From Engraulis encrasicolus (taxonomy: Eukaryota > Chordata > Actinopteri > Clupeiformes > Engraulidae), in NCBI RefSeq assembly GCF_034702125.1, contig NC_085861.1, forward strand, positions 47,458,722 through 47,522,721: 64,000 nt of DNA, read 5' to 3'. Every line of letters begins with the position of its first letter. Within the stretch, counting starts at the first letter, position 1. Under the pieces are notes generated by a model, which was not told the origin of the DNA, did not search any database, and saw nothing but the letters and a program-made list of their open reading frames with translations. Shown in pieces: positions 22,267 to 33,607 of the stretch. The translations under genes were made by a program, and so were the position numbers.

Positions 22267-24080
22267 GGCGAGAGAGGGAGAGAGAGAGAGCGAGGGAGAG
22301 AGGCGCTTAATTCCCCGCAGAAAGAGCAAGGCGATGTCTCCAAATATTAGACAAATGCATCTTATTTTAGTTAAGTAGACATCAGGGATGTATTTTGCTT
22401 AATAGCAACGCCGACCTGATTGGTTCATATTGCTCTGAATAGCCACAGAAGGCTAGGCTATATTTTAATGGGTTTACGCGCGCGAGGTCATCTAACTGTG
22501 GTCACAGTCGCCAGGTGCTATTATGAGAGGAAAACTATAGCACGTTGGCAAACATTAAAGTCAGTTTAAGCCATGCATATGATGAACCAGTTTTCTTGTT
22601 TGAAAAAACACACTTCCCGGTGCGCAAGGTGCATGCATTTCTGACTGACCCAGATGAAATCGCATGAGGAACTCCATGATTATGAGATGACATTGCATAG
22701 GCCTATATTTCCCAGCATATATTTCCCCCCTCTCTCTCTCTCTCTCTCTCCAAACCCAGTTGTACTTGGACTCACTTTTAACACCGCTGGCCTTGAATCG
22801 CAGCACACATTGCAGTGAGCCGTGCCGTGTGCGAGTGCTGAGCAACTTCACCCCTAACGTTTAACCTAGACTAGCGAGTGCAGTGTTGTAAATCACGTGG
22901 AATAAGTGCAGTAGCCTACATTTGGGATTACCTGCGTAGCCTACTTAATTATGGAAGTGAGTGTCATTTGGACTGCCTATGGAATCAAGCCTACTGTCAC
23001 CAAGCTCTTCCTGTCTCCCCAGCCTCGCAATGGATGGACACCTGGCCACCGCTCCTCCGCCTCCTTCGGAACGGATGACTGTGGGGGGGATCTCCAAGGA
23101 AATTTGGAATTTCGGACTTGTATAGATTTGGGGTGCCCCGGGACTCTTTTAGATTTCTGTTAGTTAATAAATATTATTTTAAAACTCAATATTTGTGTCT
23201 TGGCGTATTTGTGGTGTACAGTACTCTCCAGGGTATTTGGTAACAAGGAGAGGTGTCGCTGGAAAAATGCGCACTTTCTCACCTGCGACACATAATCCGA
23301 CAGTTGGTTACACTTAATTTGAGCACGAAAACAGCAATATCAGTCGCTTGCTAATTTTTGCCAATGTGACAACATTAAATTCATTAGGGAAGTGTAGGTT
23401 AGGTTATCGCCCCAGCTGTTGGCGATGTGAGATAAATAGCCAACGCTTACACGCTCAAACGAAGCGCTGTTAGGTTACTGCGGTGAGGTGTATTGCACTC
23501 TCAGTAATTTTTACCAAACGAAAAAGTATCCACATCCAGACAACAAGTCTGAAGTTGCAATATTAGACGTTTCAAATCTTGCGATGCGATAATCGGTATG
23601 GCTTCTGGCTACACTCAATTTACATTTTGTCAGAGCTTGCACATTAATGCAATTCATCCGATCATCATTAAAAAAAAAAAAGAAAATTCATTACATTATT
23701 TAGGCTATTCTTTTTATGACTCTTCCTACTTCCTGGAGGTGTTCTCACACAATTTATAGGCATGTTGTTATCCGCTGAATCGGTGCGTGCTGGTGAATAT
23801 GAGCATATATTAATATGCCGTCAGCATCGTCTAAAACATTCCAAGCGCTCCCAAGTGCCACCCGGCGGTTGTTTGGGTACACTGCAGCTAGGCCCGGTAC
23901 GTACCGAGGTGGATGACGTGGCATTACCTCGGTAAAGGGTGTGCATTGTAGGGGGACCGACTGTAACTGTGGTTTATTTTACATTACAATGCGTTGTGAG
24001 GTGAGTGTGATGGGTAGCAGCAAAAGGTCTATTTTTAAATGTGTTTGTTTAGGCTCCCAAAAGTGAACATATGGTGGATG
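22165..24080. other. Intronic DNA, no gene; possible decayed LTR or repeat
   Basis: Holds a short GT/GA tract (22232-22303), a short CT tract (22731-22750) and many TAGGCCTA/TAGCCTA words. The part 22860-23260, with TTAATAAATATTATTTTAAAACTC followed by TTGTGTCTTGGCGT, has the look of a solo LTR 3' end, but no second LTR, TG..CA ends or duplication could be fixed. Confidence 0.35.
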
Positions 24081-24084
24081 TTAT

Positions 24085-24235
24085 GGTGTTGCGTGCTATG
24101 GTGCAGCATGCTTAGGCACCCGACCATGGAGACCCATGTTCGAGTCTGACCGGGGTCATGTACCTATCCAACCTCTCAGTCCTGTCTGTATCGTCATGGT
24201 TGTATCCCAATAAACTTTTGACTAAAATGCCCGAA
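24085..24235 (+). mobile_element. Possible second tRNA-headed SINE
   Basis: TATGGTGCAGCATGCTTAGG resembles a box A segment and CATGTTCGAGTCTGACC a box B segment about 30 bp further on. A body with CCAACCTCTCAGTCCTGTCTG and a terminal CCAATAAACTTTTGACT follow. It differs from the common SINE in this window. The tRNA-like fold is too poor for a working tRNA. Confidence 0.45.
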
Positions 24236-24961
24236 ACATTTTTAAAGAGAATATTAACGATGATCATCATGACACTTTAATAGTGTAGTATAGTGAGACA
24301 AGCCTTAAAAGCTGATTTTTGATGGTCGGCTTTAAGACTTTGGAAGCCCTGTCGTGTCATTCCTGGCCTCATTCTCTCGCATGGCTTTCCTTGCCAGTAC
24401 CGTTTGATGTCCCTTCCAAACACTGAAAAAAGGGGAGGGCGGTCCTGCTGAGAAAAAACATAAACATCAACTCGATGGACCGTCCTCTGCTGCTAATGCG
24501 TTCCTGATAGCCAGAGGACATGAAACGCACAAAGAAACCAAAATAAAGCATTGTAAAATAAAATGCAACGTTTTGTTAAGAGACGGCAGGTTCCTGGAAC
24601 AGCCTTGAGGATTCTAGAACTTCAGATCATGGGAAATGTGAGGGCCTTTTTATTTGTATATTGTTCTGGATTTGGACCTGTGAAGCATCATTATCAAAAT
24701 TATAATGGGAGACTATAAATGTAACTGAAATAAACACGTTTTGGCTATCTGTCGTGTCTGGGAAAGTGATCGATTTTACTATTTATTAAAGGACATGACC
24801 TTTGCATTGTTGTTACCCTGCTTTATTGTTACTGGTAACCATCCATCCTTTATCATCTGGTATCGGTCACTCCTCTGAAGCACTGTGTGAACATCTATGT
24901 TGTATAGCTGAAATGTGCACAGTGCAATAAACAGAATTATGTGCGTAAAAGAATTTCCGAG

Positions 24962-25091
24962 TCTGTCCTTGAAGTGATTTCTGTGTTGCTAATGTGATCC
25001 TCTATGTGTGTGTTTGTGTGTTGCAATCTGTCCTTAAAGTGATTTCAGTGTTGATAATGTTAGCCTCTATGTGTGTGTTTGTGTGTTGCAG
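24962..25091 (+). repeat. 65-bp tandem duplication ending at the BCKDHB acceptor
   Basis: Copy 1 (24962-25026) and copy 2 (25027-25091) both run from TCTGTCCTT.AAGTGATTT to CTCTATGTGTGTGTTTGTGT and TTGCA. They differ at a handful of bases. Copy 2 ends TTGCAG and is the 3' splice site of the next exon. Copy 1 ends TTGCAA, so the equivalent AG is missing there. Confidence 0.92.
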
Positions 25092-25178
25092 TCGGTGGCA
25101 AAGACTGGGAGGCTTCTCATCAGCCACGAGGCTCCAGTCACAGGTGGCTTTGCTGCAGAGATCAGCTCGACTGTACAG
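25092..25178 (+). CDS. BCKDHB: BCKDHB penultimate coding exon (E1 beta subunit)
   Basis: This 87-bp exon encodes 29 residues, including [19 protein letters not shown] and SSTVQ, which match the C-terminal part of vertebrate branched-chain 2-oxoacid dehydrogenase E1 beta as I know it. The protein pairs with E1 alpha in the mitochondrial matrix as a thiamine-diphosphate-dependent alpha2beta2 decarboxylase, the first step of the BCKD complex in valine, leucine and isoleucine breakdown. This piece belongs to the C-terminal transketolase-like domain. The exon is bounded by TTGCAG on the left and GTAAGA on the right, both good splice signals, and both introns are phase 0. The frame is open and undamaged. 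The next exon is 39652-39792. No further upstream exon was found in the window, so the rest of the gene lies to the left. Open frames running through 25073-25933 continue into intron and SINE and are not the product. Confidence 0.95.
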
Positions 25179-25225
25179 GTAAGATCCAGGCTTCTTTTTT
25201 TAAAGAGGGTTTTTTTAGTCTTTTT

Positions 25226-25374
25226 CAACTTTATTTGTTGGACAGTGTGAGAGGTGGACAGGAAGCGAATTGGGAGAGAGACGGGGAGGGGTCGGCAAAG
25301 GACCCGGGCTGGGAATCGAACCCGGGTCAGCTGCATGGCAGGCGAGTGTCCTACCGGTTGGCCACAGCAGGGCC
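25226..25374 (-). mobile_element. tRNA-derived SINE, 48 bp from the exon donor
   Basis: Read on the minus strand: the head GGCCCTGCTGTGG, GGTAGGACACTCGCC, the B-box GGTTCGATTCC, the body CCCCTCCCCGTCTCTCTCCC, CGCTTCCTGTCCACC and the tail AACAAATAAAGTTG. It is one of the better-preserved copies. It sits just inside the intron downstream of the penultimate BCKDHB exon, antisense to the gene. Confidence 0.92.
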
Positions 25375-26117
25375 TCATGGATCCTCTTTCTGTGTCCGTC
25401 TTTCTTTGTTTCTGTATTTCTCTCACTGTCTCTCTCACTTCATGCTCTCTCTCTCACTTTCTCCCATTTCATGCCCTGCTTTTTTGTGGACTGCATCCCC
25501 TTCATTACTCCTATGCTCTCTGCCACTCTCCATGTCACGCTCTGTCTATGTCTTCCTGTCCCCTGTCTCCGTGTGTGGGAGTCGTTGTCTACAGCAAGCG
25601 TATCATTATCGGCTCTCCCACATCGACAAACCTCGTCTTCCTGTGCCAGCGGCCACCATGTCTTACAACGACAACACCCTGTCGCTCCTCTTCAGAAGCC
25701 ATGGGTGGTACGGATTGTCGACAGGCTATACAAAAACAAATCCGCTTCTAGCTAAGAACTATTCTTCTTTCGGGTTTCTAGGTATTGTCAACATTTCCAG
25801 TATGAAGCAAATGCTGAGTTCTAAAACTGTGAAGTTACCTACAAACCTCTTTTCTGCTTTAATGGAGTTAAAAAAAATACATCTTTTTTTGCTGGGCCTG
25901 GCAGGTCTAGTCATCACATTTTTTACAGTCTAGTACTTGAAGCACACCACATTGTGTCACAGTGTTTGTTTTTGTGCATTATTTGATCATGTCTTATGAG
26001 AGGATGATCTGGAAGACTCAAGAATTTGGAATGGAACCAGAAACTATCTTTCAGTTTATAGTCAGTCCTCCAACAAATTCTGGCCAGCATGTTCAGTGTC
26101 CATCAAATGACATCTGC

Positions 26118-26119
<2 letters not shown>

Positions 26120-26185
<66 letters not shown>

Positions 26186-26246
26186 TTGTGTGTGTGCTTT
26201 GTGTGTGTGCTTTGTGTGTGTGTGTGTGCTTTGTGTGTGTGTGTGC

Positions 26247-26334
<88 letters not shown>

Positions 26335-26350
26335 TTTGTTTGTTTGTTTG
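26120..26350. repeat. (GT)n compound microsatellite with GCTTTGTGTG units
   Basis: A GT run of about 62 bp, then five GCTTTGTGTG-type interruptions, a second GT run of about 80 bp and a (TTTG)n tail at 26331-26350. Cys-Val frames are repeat translations. Confidence 0.95.
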
Positions 26351-26351
26351 C

Positions 26352-26449
26352 TAGGGGTGTAAATCACAGCCTTCATGACGATACGATACGGTATCGATTT
26401 CTTAAAGCAGGGATTCGATTATTTTCGATACTTAAGAATTCCCCACGAT
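26352..26449. mobile_element. hAT MITE fragment between two GT arrays
   Basis: TAGGGGTGTAAATCACAGC at the left end and the following ACGATACGATACGGTATCGA, GATTATTTTCGATACTTAAG and CCCCACGATACA match the reversed 7711-7874 element. The match stops near 26449, where a new GT-rich tract begins; the other end is missing. Confidence 0.82.
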
Positions 26450-26520
26450 ACACTTTGTGTGTGTGTCTGTGCGTGTGTGTGTGTGTGTGTGCGTGTGTGT
26501 GCTTTGTGTGTGCGCGTGCG
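26450..26520. repeat. GT/GC microsatellite
   Basis: GTGTGTGTCTGTGCGTG-type repeats directly abutting the truncated MITE. Confidence 0.85.
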
Positions 26521-26920
26521 CAAGTGCATCTACATGCACACTCAAATTCCAACACATGAAGGCACATTATGTGTGGGATACACATTCAGGTGCCTTTGTC
26601 ATCGTTAACACATTTAGTTTGAAAAGCAACCACTAGTTTTGTGTCAAAGCTAGCCGCATAAACATAAACGACAATTATTTTTTTATGAGTGACACGAGTG
26701 TGGTATGTTGACAGCTTTACAAGAGGAACCACTTCCAGCGGTTGAACTGCTCGCAGGGAGAGATGCATCCCCAGACATCGTCCAGAGCCAGAAGACCGCC
26801 GCTGCCCTTGGCGAAATAATTAGAGCCAAATTAGACTGTATGTGTGTGTGGCTGAAAAGCTTTAATGACTGTCCTTACTCTAACGGTTAACTTGACTCAA
26901 CAATTAGGACAAACATGGAC

Positions 26921-26960
<40 letters not shown>
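26921..26960. repeat. (GCGT)n microsatellite
   Basis: About ten GCGT units. Confidence 0.95.
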
Positions 26961-27037
26961 AGTTGAAACAGTACTTACTGATGGAACTAGTTGGTCGCCA
27001 AGGTGACGCAGCTCAGCTGTGTGGTGTTTTGTTTTTG

Positions 27038-27600
27038 AGAGACAGACGGACGGACGGACGGACGGACGGACGGACGGACGGACAGACGGACAGACGGACA
27101 GACGGACTGAGAGGGAGACAGACTGACTGAGAGGGAGACAGACAGACAGACAGACAGGGAAACAGACAGACAGACAGACAGACAGGGAGACAGACAGACA
27201 GGGAGACAGACAGACAGACTGACTGAGAGGGAGAGACAGACAGACAGACAGACAGACAGGGAGACAGACAGACAGGGAGACAGAGAGACAGACAGGGAGA
27301 CAGACAGACAGGGAGACAGACAGACAGGGAGACAGACAGACAGACAGACAGACAGGGAGACAGACTGACTGAGAGGGAGAGACAGACAGACAGACAGGGA
27401 GACAGACAGACAGGGACAGACAGACAGACAGGGAGACAGACAGACAGACAGACAGACAGGGAGACAGACAGACAGGGAGACAGACAGACAGGGAGACAGG
27501 GAGACAGGGAGACAGGGAGACAGAGAGGGAGATGGACGGACAGAGAGGGAGATAGACGGACGGACAGGGGGGGCTACGGACGGACAGGCGGGCGGGCGGG
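27038..27600. repeat. (GACA/GACG)n array with GGGAGACAGACAGACA higher-order units
   Basis: A (GACG)n block at 27046-27083, then about 450 bp of GACA units punctuated by GGGA, with three GACTGACTGAGAGGGAGA phrases, ending in GGCGGGCG at 27590-27601. The long Ser/Cys/Leu/Val minus-strand frame translates the repeat. Confidence 0.95.
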
Positions 27601-27609
27601 CGGTGAGAA

Positions 27610-30365
27610 TGTGTGAGAGAGTGAGTGAGAGATGACTGGCGGGCAAATCACCCAAGAACTGGGACATTCGAGGAGAGTAGGCAGTGGTGATGTGGGGAAG
27701 AGGTGTGTGGCGTGAGGGGTGGGGGGTGGTCATACAGAGAAGTGGAAGTGGTATACTCATGAACAGCGTGACGTTTTCCATGTGTGTTACGCCCATTTGT
27801 GGGGGACAACAACCCATGCAAGTCAATTGGTGATGTTGGGGGTTCATAAACGAAAGATACGGACCTGTAGACTAGCGTTGTTCACGCACAACATGCCGAA
27901 AACGTGTTGAGTCGCTGGTTGTTCAAATAATATAGCCAAACAGCTAGCAGACTAGCCGGTTTAGCATGTAAGTTGATAAGACATTGGGTTTGTTTTCATC
28001 CATAAAGGGGCGTAACACACATTTACGAGCAAAGTACCCGGATGGCCGTTCATGAGTATAGGAGGAAGGAGACCGAGGTGTGGAGGAGGTTATTGGGAGA
28101 GGTGGTGACATCGGGGTGAGAGGAGGAGAATGTGGTATGGTGAGAGGTTGAGGTGTCGGTGTGTCTCTGTGATGGTGGCATCAGGAGCTGTAATGAAACA
28201 GCCCCACTAGGCCCTCTGGGCTCCTCAGCACCTGAACAAACACCTGGCCAACCTAATACATGAAGCTCTCTCCTCTCCCGGTCTCATTGGCTTTCCCTTT
28301 TCTGCTTTCTTGTCTTGTCTTTTCTTTTCATTTCATTTCACCCCCGTCCCTCTGTCCCTCTTCTCATCTTCTGTCCCTCTCTTGTCTTTCTAATTTTCTT
28401 GTTGTTTTCCCCCTCTCACGGTGTTATTCTCTCCGACTTCTCTTCTTACCACTCTTCTTCCTAACACTTTTCTTTACTCATCCTGTCCCACTCTGCCTCT
28501 TGATGGCCTGTGGCCGTATTTCCTTCACTCTCCCTTTCCTTATTCCCTCCATCCTTTTACCCGTCCACTAATTCCACCTTTTCCTTCCTGCCCTGGACGC
28601 TCTTTTCTCTGTCTCCCCTCATGTGTCCGCGCTCTTCGCCGTCTCTTTTGCCTTCTCCTTCTCTTCCTCTCTCTCTCCATCTGTGTGTGCGTGTGTGCAC
28701 GTGTCTGGGCGCATGTGTCTGGGCGTCTGGGCGTGCGTGCGTGCCTGCGTGTGAGATAGTGTGTGGTGGGATTGAGGTCACCTGGGAATACGCAGCCTGG
28801 TAGTTTGACCCTGAAGAGATGAGATTCTTAGGCCTTAGTCTTAGTCTTTCTTAGGCCATAGTTATGCTTGCTGCAGGTTACACGTGTGTGTGCACTTATC
28901 ATGCACTAATGTGTTGCCCTGCACATTTTTATGTCAATTTTGTGCACAGTAGGACACCTGACACAAGGTAAGCAGATGCGTGTGCACAGTGTAACATTAG
29001 GTGCATTTGACTTTGTTGGCAACAGATGAACTTGTCACGATGTGGGTGGTATTAAATACTGTGCATTTAAAGTCGGCCACAAATGTGCACGAGACGATGA
29101 GCTCACACCAGTTTGATCTACTAGCACACCACGTGTGAGGTGTGGGGGGACGGGTGGGGAGGAGGGTGCAGTGCAAACTTTCTTAGGGGTGTGGGACAAC
29201 ACACCTAGATACACGTCGGCGAACTGTTGGCCAACTAGTGTGGTCATGTGCGCGTGACCTGGGAGGCGGTATGCACTCGAGCATCAACGGCTCGACGTAT
29301 TGGATACCCCAGTGTCGACGCACTGCTACTACAGCTCACGTGGCCCGGGAGTTACATACAGGAAATATATCGTTCTACATTTCTAACCGTTTTTATCGAT
29401 ATAGCAAACCAACTGCCCCTAAATTACAGTTCAATATGCTCTTACCGACCTCGGCACATGTGTTTTTTTCACACACAGCTTGACCTTGTGTTGTTATGCT
29501 TATGGTCGAAATCGAACATAATCATTTGAACCCAGGCATCATAAGCACATGCATCATAGATGCTGGTAGTCTATATTTTGTACATCCAAAAGTTCGATAG
29601 ATGTCAAAAATCTACTTTTACGGAGGGAAATGCACCTTCGTGATGACCACAGGTATCATGGGACATCTTCATGTGCTCAACAGTCATTGGGTAACGGAGT
29701 CCGTCAGCTGCGGCTATTTGCATAACTTTCGGGAGGGCTCAACTTTTTGACGTGCCACCGAACCCACAGTCGCCGTGCCGGAATCCCAACATGCTTTGTG
29801 AGTCCGGTAACGACGATCTGCCGCATTTCATTGAAAATGAATTGAATGCGTTGGTACGGCTTGCGTCAAACTGACGAATGGACGGGCACCGTAAGCAACT
29901 GCAGGAGTTGCACGGCCCTTCTGCAGTCGCATTCATCTGGCAATAGTTTGGCACCATGTGACATGTCACCTTGTTGGCGCAACACGACTGAAATTTGGTA
30001 TGTTGGACTAGAAATCTAACCATCATGCAGCATTTTCATCCAGAATTCATTGCTGGCTGCATGCGCATGCAGCCGTTGTGAAATCTCAAATAAGGCTACT
30101 GACACGTCCGCGTGGACTGATCCTCCAAAACTTTCATGTTGAGGTCGTGTAAGAGTCAAACAATGATGAGAAATATTAATGGGAGCTGTCAGGTCCCCTA
30201 CATGAAACCTCCAGTATGGTGTGAAGTGATGCTGAAGAACACGTCGTTCTGAAGAAAGCTTGTGCACTTGGTCGCACACGGTTGCCTATGTAATTTAAGG
30301 CACCCAGCAAGCATCCCGTGTGTGATTTGTTGCGAATGTTCATTATTTTACATTTTCGCTTGGGG
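27610..30365. other. Intronic DNA with no recognised feature
   Basis: 27610-28250 is G-rich unique-looking sequence; 28260-28690 is C/T-rich; 28690-28755 is GTGC-rich; 28860-30310 is CpG-richer sequence with short inexact repeats. No exon with both splice sites and a known product was seen in either strand. Confidence 0.45.
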
Positions 30366-30388
30366 CCCCAACTTACCCTAGAATCGCC

Positions 30389-30500
30389 TCTGTGTGTGTG
30401 TCTCTGTGTGTGTGTGTCTCTGTGTGTGTGTGTCTCTGTGTGTGTGTGTCTCTGTGTCTGTGTGCCAGTGTGTGTTTGTGCTTATGTGTGCTTGTGTTTG
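30389..30500. repeat. (GTGTGTGTCTCT)n microsatellite
   Basis: About five units of TGTGTGTGTGTCTC, decaying into TGTGTTTGTGCTTATG. Confidence 0.9.
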
Positions 30501-30721
30501 TGTGCCCAGACACAATGTGGCTTTGTCTGTGCGCCTAACTGTAAGTTTTATCATTATTGCATGTGTGAGTTAAATTGCGTGCGTGCGTGCGTGTGTCCGT
30601 GCGTGCGGTCATGATGGGATGGGAAAAAGCACTGGTCCTGTTATTGCTAGATATGTCACTGGAACAGAAAAAAGCAACCTTTGGGTTGGATTTCTCCTCT
30701 TGCTCTCGCTCACTCTCTCCC

Positions 30722-30798
30722 CGCCAGAACGTCTTCCTGCCTCTCTTCTCCTCTGCCAGTCTCTCTTTATATTATATCTTCTACTCTTTCTTTAGATA

Positions 30799-30863
<65 letters not shown>
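30722..30863. repeat. Dispersed repeat with CT tail, copy 1
   Basis: CGCCAGAACGTCTTCCTGCC, TTTATATTATATCTTC and TTCTTTAGATATCTCTCTGT lead into a (CT)n tract of about 60 bp. The same block occurs at 34244-34500. Confidence 0.85.
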
Positions 30864-30871
<8 letters not shown>

Positions 30872-31059
30872 TAGTCTGCATGATATCCCCCTCTTGATCA
30901 TTAAAGTGCTGCGTGGAGGTGCTGTGTTCCAGAGGTGTGGGGACTCATCAGACTACAGTTCTGATGGACTCTTCAGTTCTCACTTGGCTGAGTAGAGTCG
31001 GAATGCAGGTGAATGATTATCCTGCCCCGTCCGCGTCCCCCTGCACATATCTTGGCTTT

Positions 31060-31236
31060 GAGGTGTGCGTGTGCGTTTGCGTGCATGTTAGTGTGCGCCT
31101 GCCTTTGTGTGTGTGTGCGTGTGCGTGTGCGCGTGCACGTGCGCATGCTTGCTTGCGCCTGCCTTTGTGTGTGCGTGTGTGTGTGTGTGTGCGTGTGTGT
31201 GTGTGCGTGCGTGCGTGTGCGTGCGTGTGTGTGTGA
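31060..31236. repeat. GT/GC microsatellite
   Basis: TGCGTGTGCG-type units with two copies of CGCCTGCCTTTGTGTGTG, directly left of the hAT element at 31249. Confidence 0.92.
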
Positions 31237-31248
31237 AGGTGTATTTTG

Positions 31249-31485
31249 TAGAGGTGCTCCGATCACCATTTTTTGGCCCGATCACCGATACCGATCACCA
31301 AAAATCTTTATCTGCCGATCACCGATCATTGCCGATCACAGAAATTATTTCCTATTTTTTTAATAGCCTATTAATTATCCTTATTGAATATTTCTGCCCA
31401 TAAACCAATCAATCTTAATTTGCACATGTCGCTTTCACAATGTAGGCCTATTATTAGGCTATTACTATTATGATTATTATTATTA

Positions 31486-31542
<57 letters not shown>

Positions 31543-32754
31543 GGCTATTATTATTATTATTATTATTATCTTTCAGCTCTTTCAGACTAGTGTTGGTAAT
31601 GTAAGTCTACAGTATTAATCAATTTATAAGTTATTGCATATAATTACTAAACTATTTAAGATTGAATTGAAACTGAAACATTACATCAATTTATAAGTTA
31701 TTGCATATAATTACTTAACTATTTGAGATTGAATTGAAGCTCAGACACCTGGATCTCAGTCTCTCGTCTTCTGCATACGAGAAAAAACCCTGTCGCTTTA
31801 AATGAGCAGCCTCGTAGGAGAGCCCCTCCCCTCTCTGTCACTCACTGTCCACAGCTGCAGTGCTCCGCGACCGTTCTGCTCTCTCCCTCTCACTTCTGTC
31901 GCCGTTTGGCGTTTCAGCGACTATCAAACTAATCGACTGACTGTCAATTACAACTTTGAAAACAATAACGTTGGCATGCTTGTGCGGACAACGTGAACTT
32001 GTCGCGTGCTGACCGAGGCAACTACACAGGTTAACGTAAAATGGCTAACTGGCGAGAAGTAGTCTATCGCAAATTACATTGTGACTGAAACACTTGAGAT
32101 TCTACATACACAAAACAAGAAAAAAAAACTTCACTTGAAAGAACAGGGAACACGCACAACACAGTGTGTCTGCGAGGAAAGCTCTTTCTCTGTAACACTG
32201 TCATAGAATGTAGAATTCCCTGCACAGACTCATTGAGTTTCACCGTCCATTCTCCCTAGTTGCTGTTTGGTGTTGCAGCGACTACAAAACTAATGACCTG
32301 GCTGTCCATTAGGCTACAACTTTAAAAACAATACAGTTGATGATTGTTTTGGAAACGTTTAGTTGTTGCGTGCTGACAGGCTGTAACTCAAAATAGTGAA
32401 CATGGCGACACTGACACGTCATTCACAAATTACAAGCGTCATGTAAACTGCGCATGGATCGGAAAATCAGATCATTGTTGATGCAGATATGATTATAAAT
32501 GGTGAAAATGAAGGAGGGAATTCCAAAAAGTTAAAGACAAGTAAAGATGCCTTATTTTGGTGCAGCAGCTGTGCAGAGCCAGCACCTAGGCTACATGCAG
32601 GCAGCGCCAGGTGTAAAGGCGAAATGGTTGCGTGAGGAATTTAATATCTCTGGATCGGTTTTTTGATCGGCATGTTTTTCCGATCACCGATCAGGCTATT
32701 TTTGGCCATTATCGGCCGAGCATGATCGGCTGCCGAGCAATCGGAGCACCTCTA
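31249..32754. mobile_element. Non-autonomous hAT-type element (1.5 kb)
   Basis: The ends TAGAGGTGCTCCGATCAC and GATCGGAGCACCTCTA are inverted. The flanks GTATTTTG (31241-31248) and GTATTATG (32755-32762) match 7 of 8, fitting a hAT duplication. Subterminal regions repeat CCGATCACCGATC and ATCGGC many times. Inside are an (ATT)n array, a 69-bp-scale tandem duplication (ATCAATTTATAAGTTATTGC near 31618 and 31686) and two diverged stretches with GCGACTA.AAAACTAAT and CGTGCTGAC (about 31895-32040 and 32250-32400). No transposase frame survives. Confidence 0.9.
31456..31570. repeat. (ATT)n microsatellite inside the hAT element
   Basis: About 35 ATT units with TAGGCTATT interruptions. Confidence 0.95.
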
Positions 32755-33326
32755 GTATTATGCGCACTGCCTTTGTGAACGGTTCACCACTGCATACTTG
32801 TTATCCCAGGGGTCCAGAGTCTCTTTTTCACAATCCTTAAGGTCCACGCTTGAACCTACAACCCGTAGTGTAGTCTAGTGAGTCCAGTGATACTAATGCC
32901 AGACCCAGACCTAGGGCCGAGCTGGACCCACGGGCAAACACCGGGTGAGTGAGCATGTCACTGTGAGTAATGTGAGATGGAACTGGTCTGTTGATTGTAC
33001 GTGAAGCGTTGACACAGACCCTCTTCAGTCAGGACAGGAGAGATAACTCTCTCTCTTTTTTTCTCTCTCTCTCTTTTTCTCTCTCTCTCTCTCACTTTCT
33101 CTCTCTCTTTGCTCAACCTCTGTTTCTTTCCGTCTCTGATCATAGCCAGTTGGCCGGGCTGGGCGAGATGCCTTACTACCCGCTGTGTTAAAAAACTGGC
33201 TGTGGTACGCGGTCTCATAGCAGAACTGGAGTATATTTGCAACATGTGTGTAACAGGCTGACCTCCATGATGTGGAGCAGCATGATGTGCCTGCGTTCGT
33301 GCTGCCCTCTTAAACATAGGCATGTA

Positions 33327-33519
33327 GGCCCTGCCGTGGTCAACCGGTAGGGCACTCGTCTGCCATGCGGCCGACCCGGGTTCGATTCCCGGCCAGGGTC
33401 ATTTGCCGACCACTCCCCATTTCTCTCCCTATTCGCTTCCTGTCCACCTCTCAAGCGGTCCTGTCATCAATAAAGTTGCAAAATACCAAAACAAATAATA
33501 ATTAAAATTAAAAAAAACA
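33327..33519 (+). mobile_element. tRNA-derived SINE, best-preserved copy
   Basis: The head GGCCCTGCCGTGGTCAACCG with box A-like TGGTCAACCGG, GGGCACTCGTCTGCCATG, the B-box GGGTTCGATTCCC, the body ACTCCCCATTTCTCTCCC, CGCTTCCTGTCCACC, CCTGTCATCAATAAAG and an A-rich tail to 33519. The head has tRNA internal promoter boxes, but the acceptor stem pairing is not that of a functional tRNA. Confidence 0.93.
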
Positions 33520-33607
33520 TGTACTTGTAAGGGTTGGCATGATCGCTCTGCACTCTGCTCTGCATTGGTCACTCTGCTGAGATCTGGGTGCTGCAGTGCC
33601 CAGATCT

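Noticed and set aside
22860..23265. Solo LTR of a retrotransposon
   Set aside because: The AATAAA and following GT-rich stretch look LTR-like, but no defined ends, target duplication, primer binding site or second LTR could be fixed.
25073..25933. 286-codon frame covering the BCKDHB exon
   Set aside because: Only 25092-25178 matches E1 beta in frame; the frame then runs through a donor site and an antisense SINE, so it is not a protein.
31986..32660. hAT transposase remnant
   Set aside because: Lys-rich and Cys-containing fragments near 32540-32600 hint at a zinc finger, but they are too short and broken to support a call.
33327..33400. tRNA gene
   Set aside because: It has a box A and box B, but the acceptor stem does not pair well, and it is followed by a SINE body and A-rich tail repeated at other sites.
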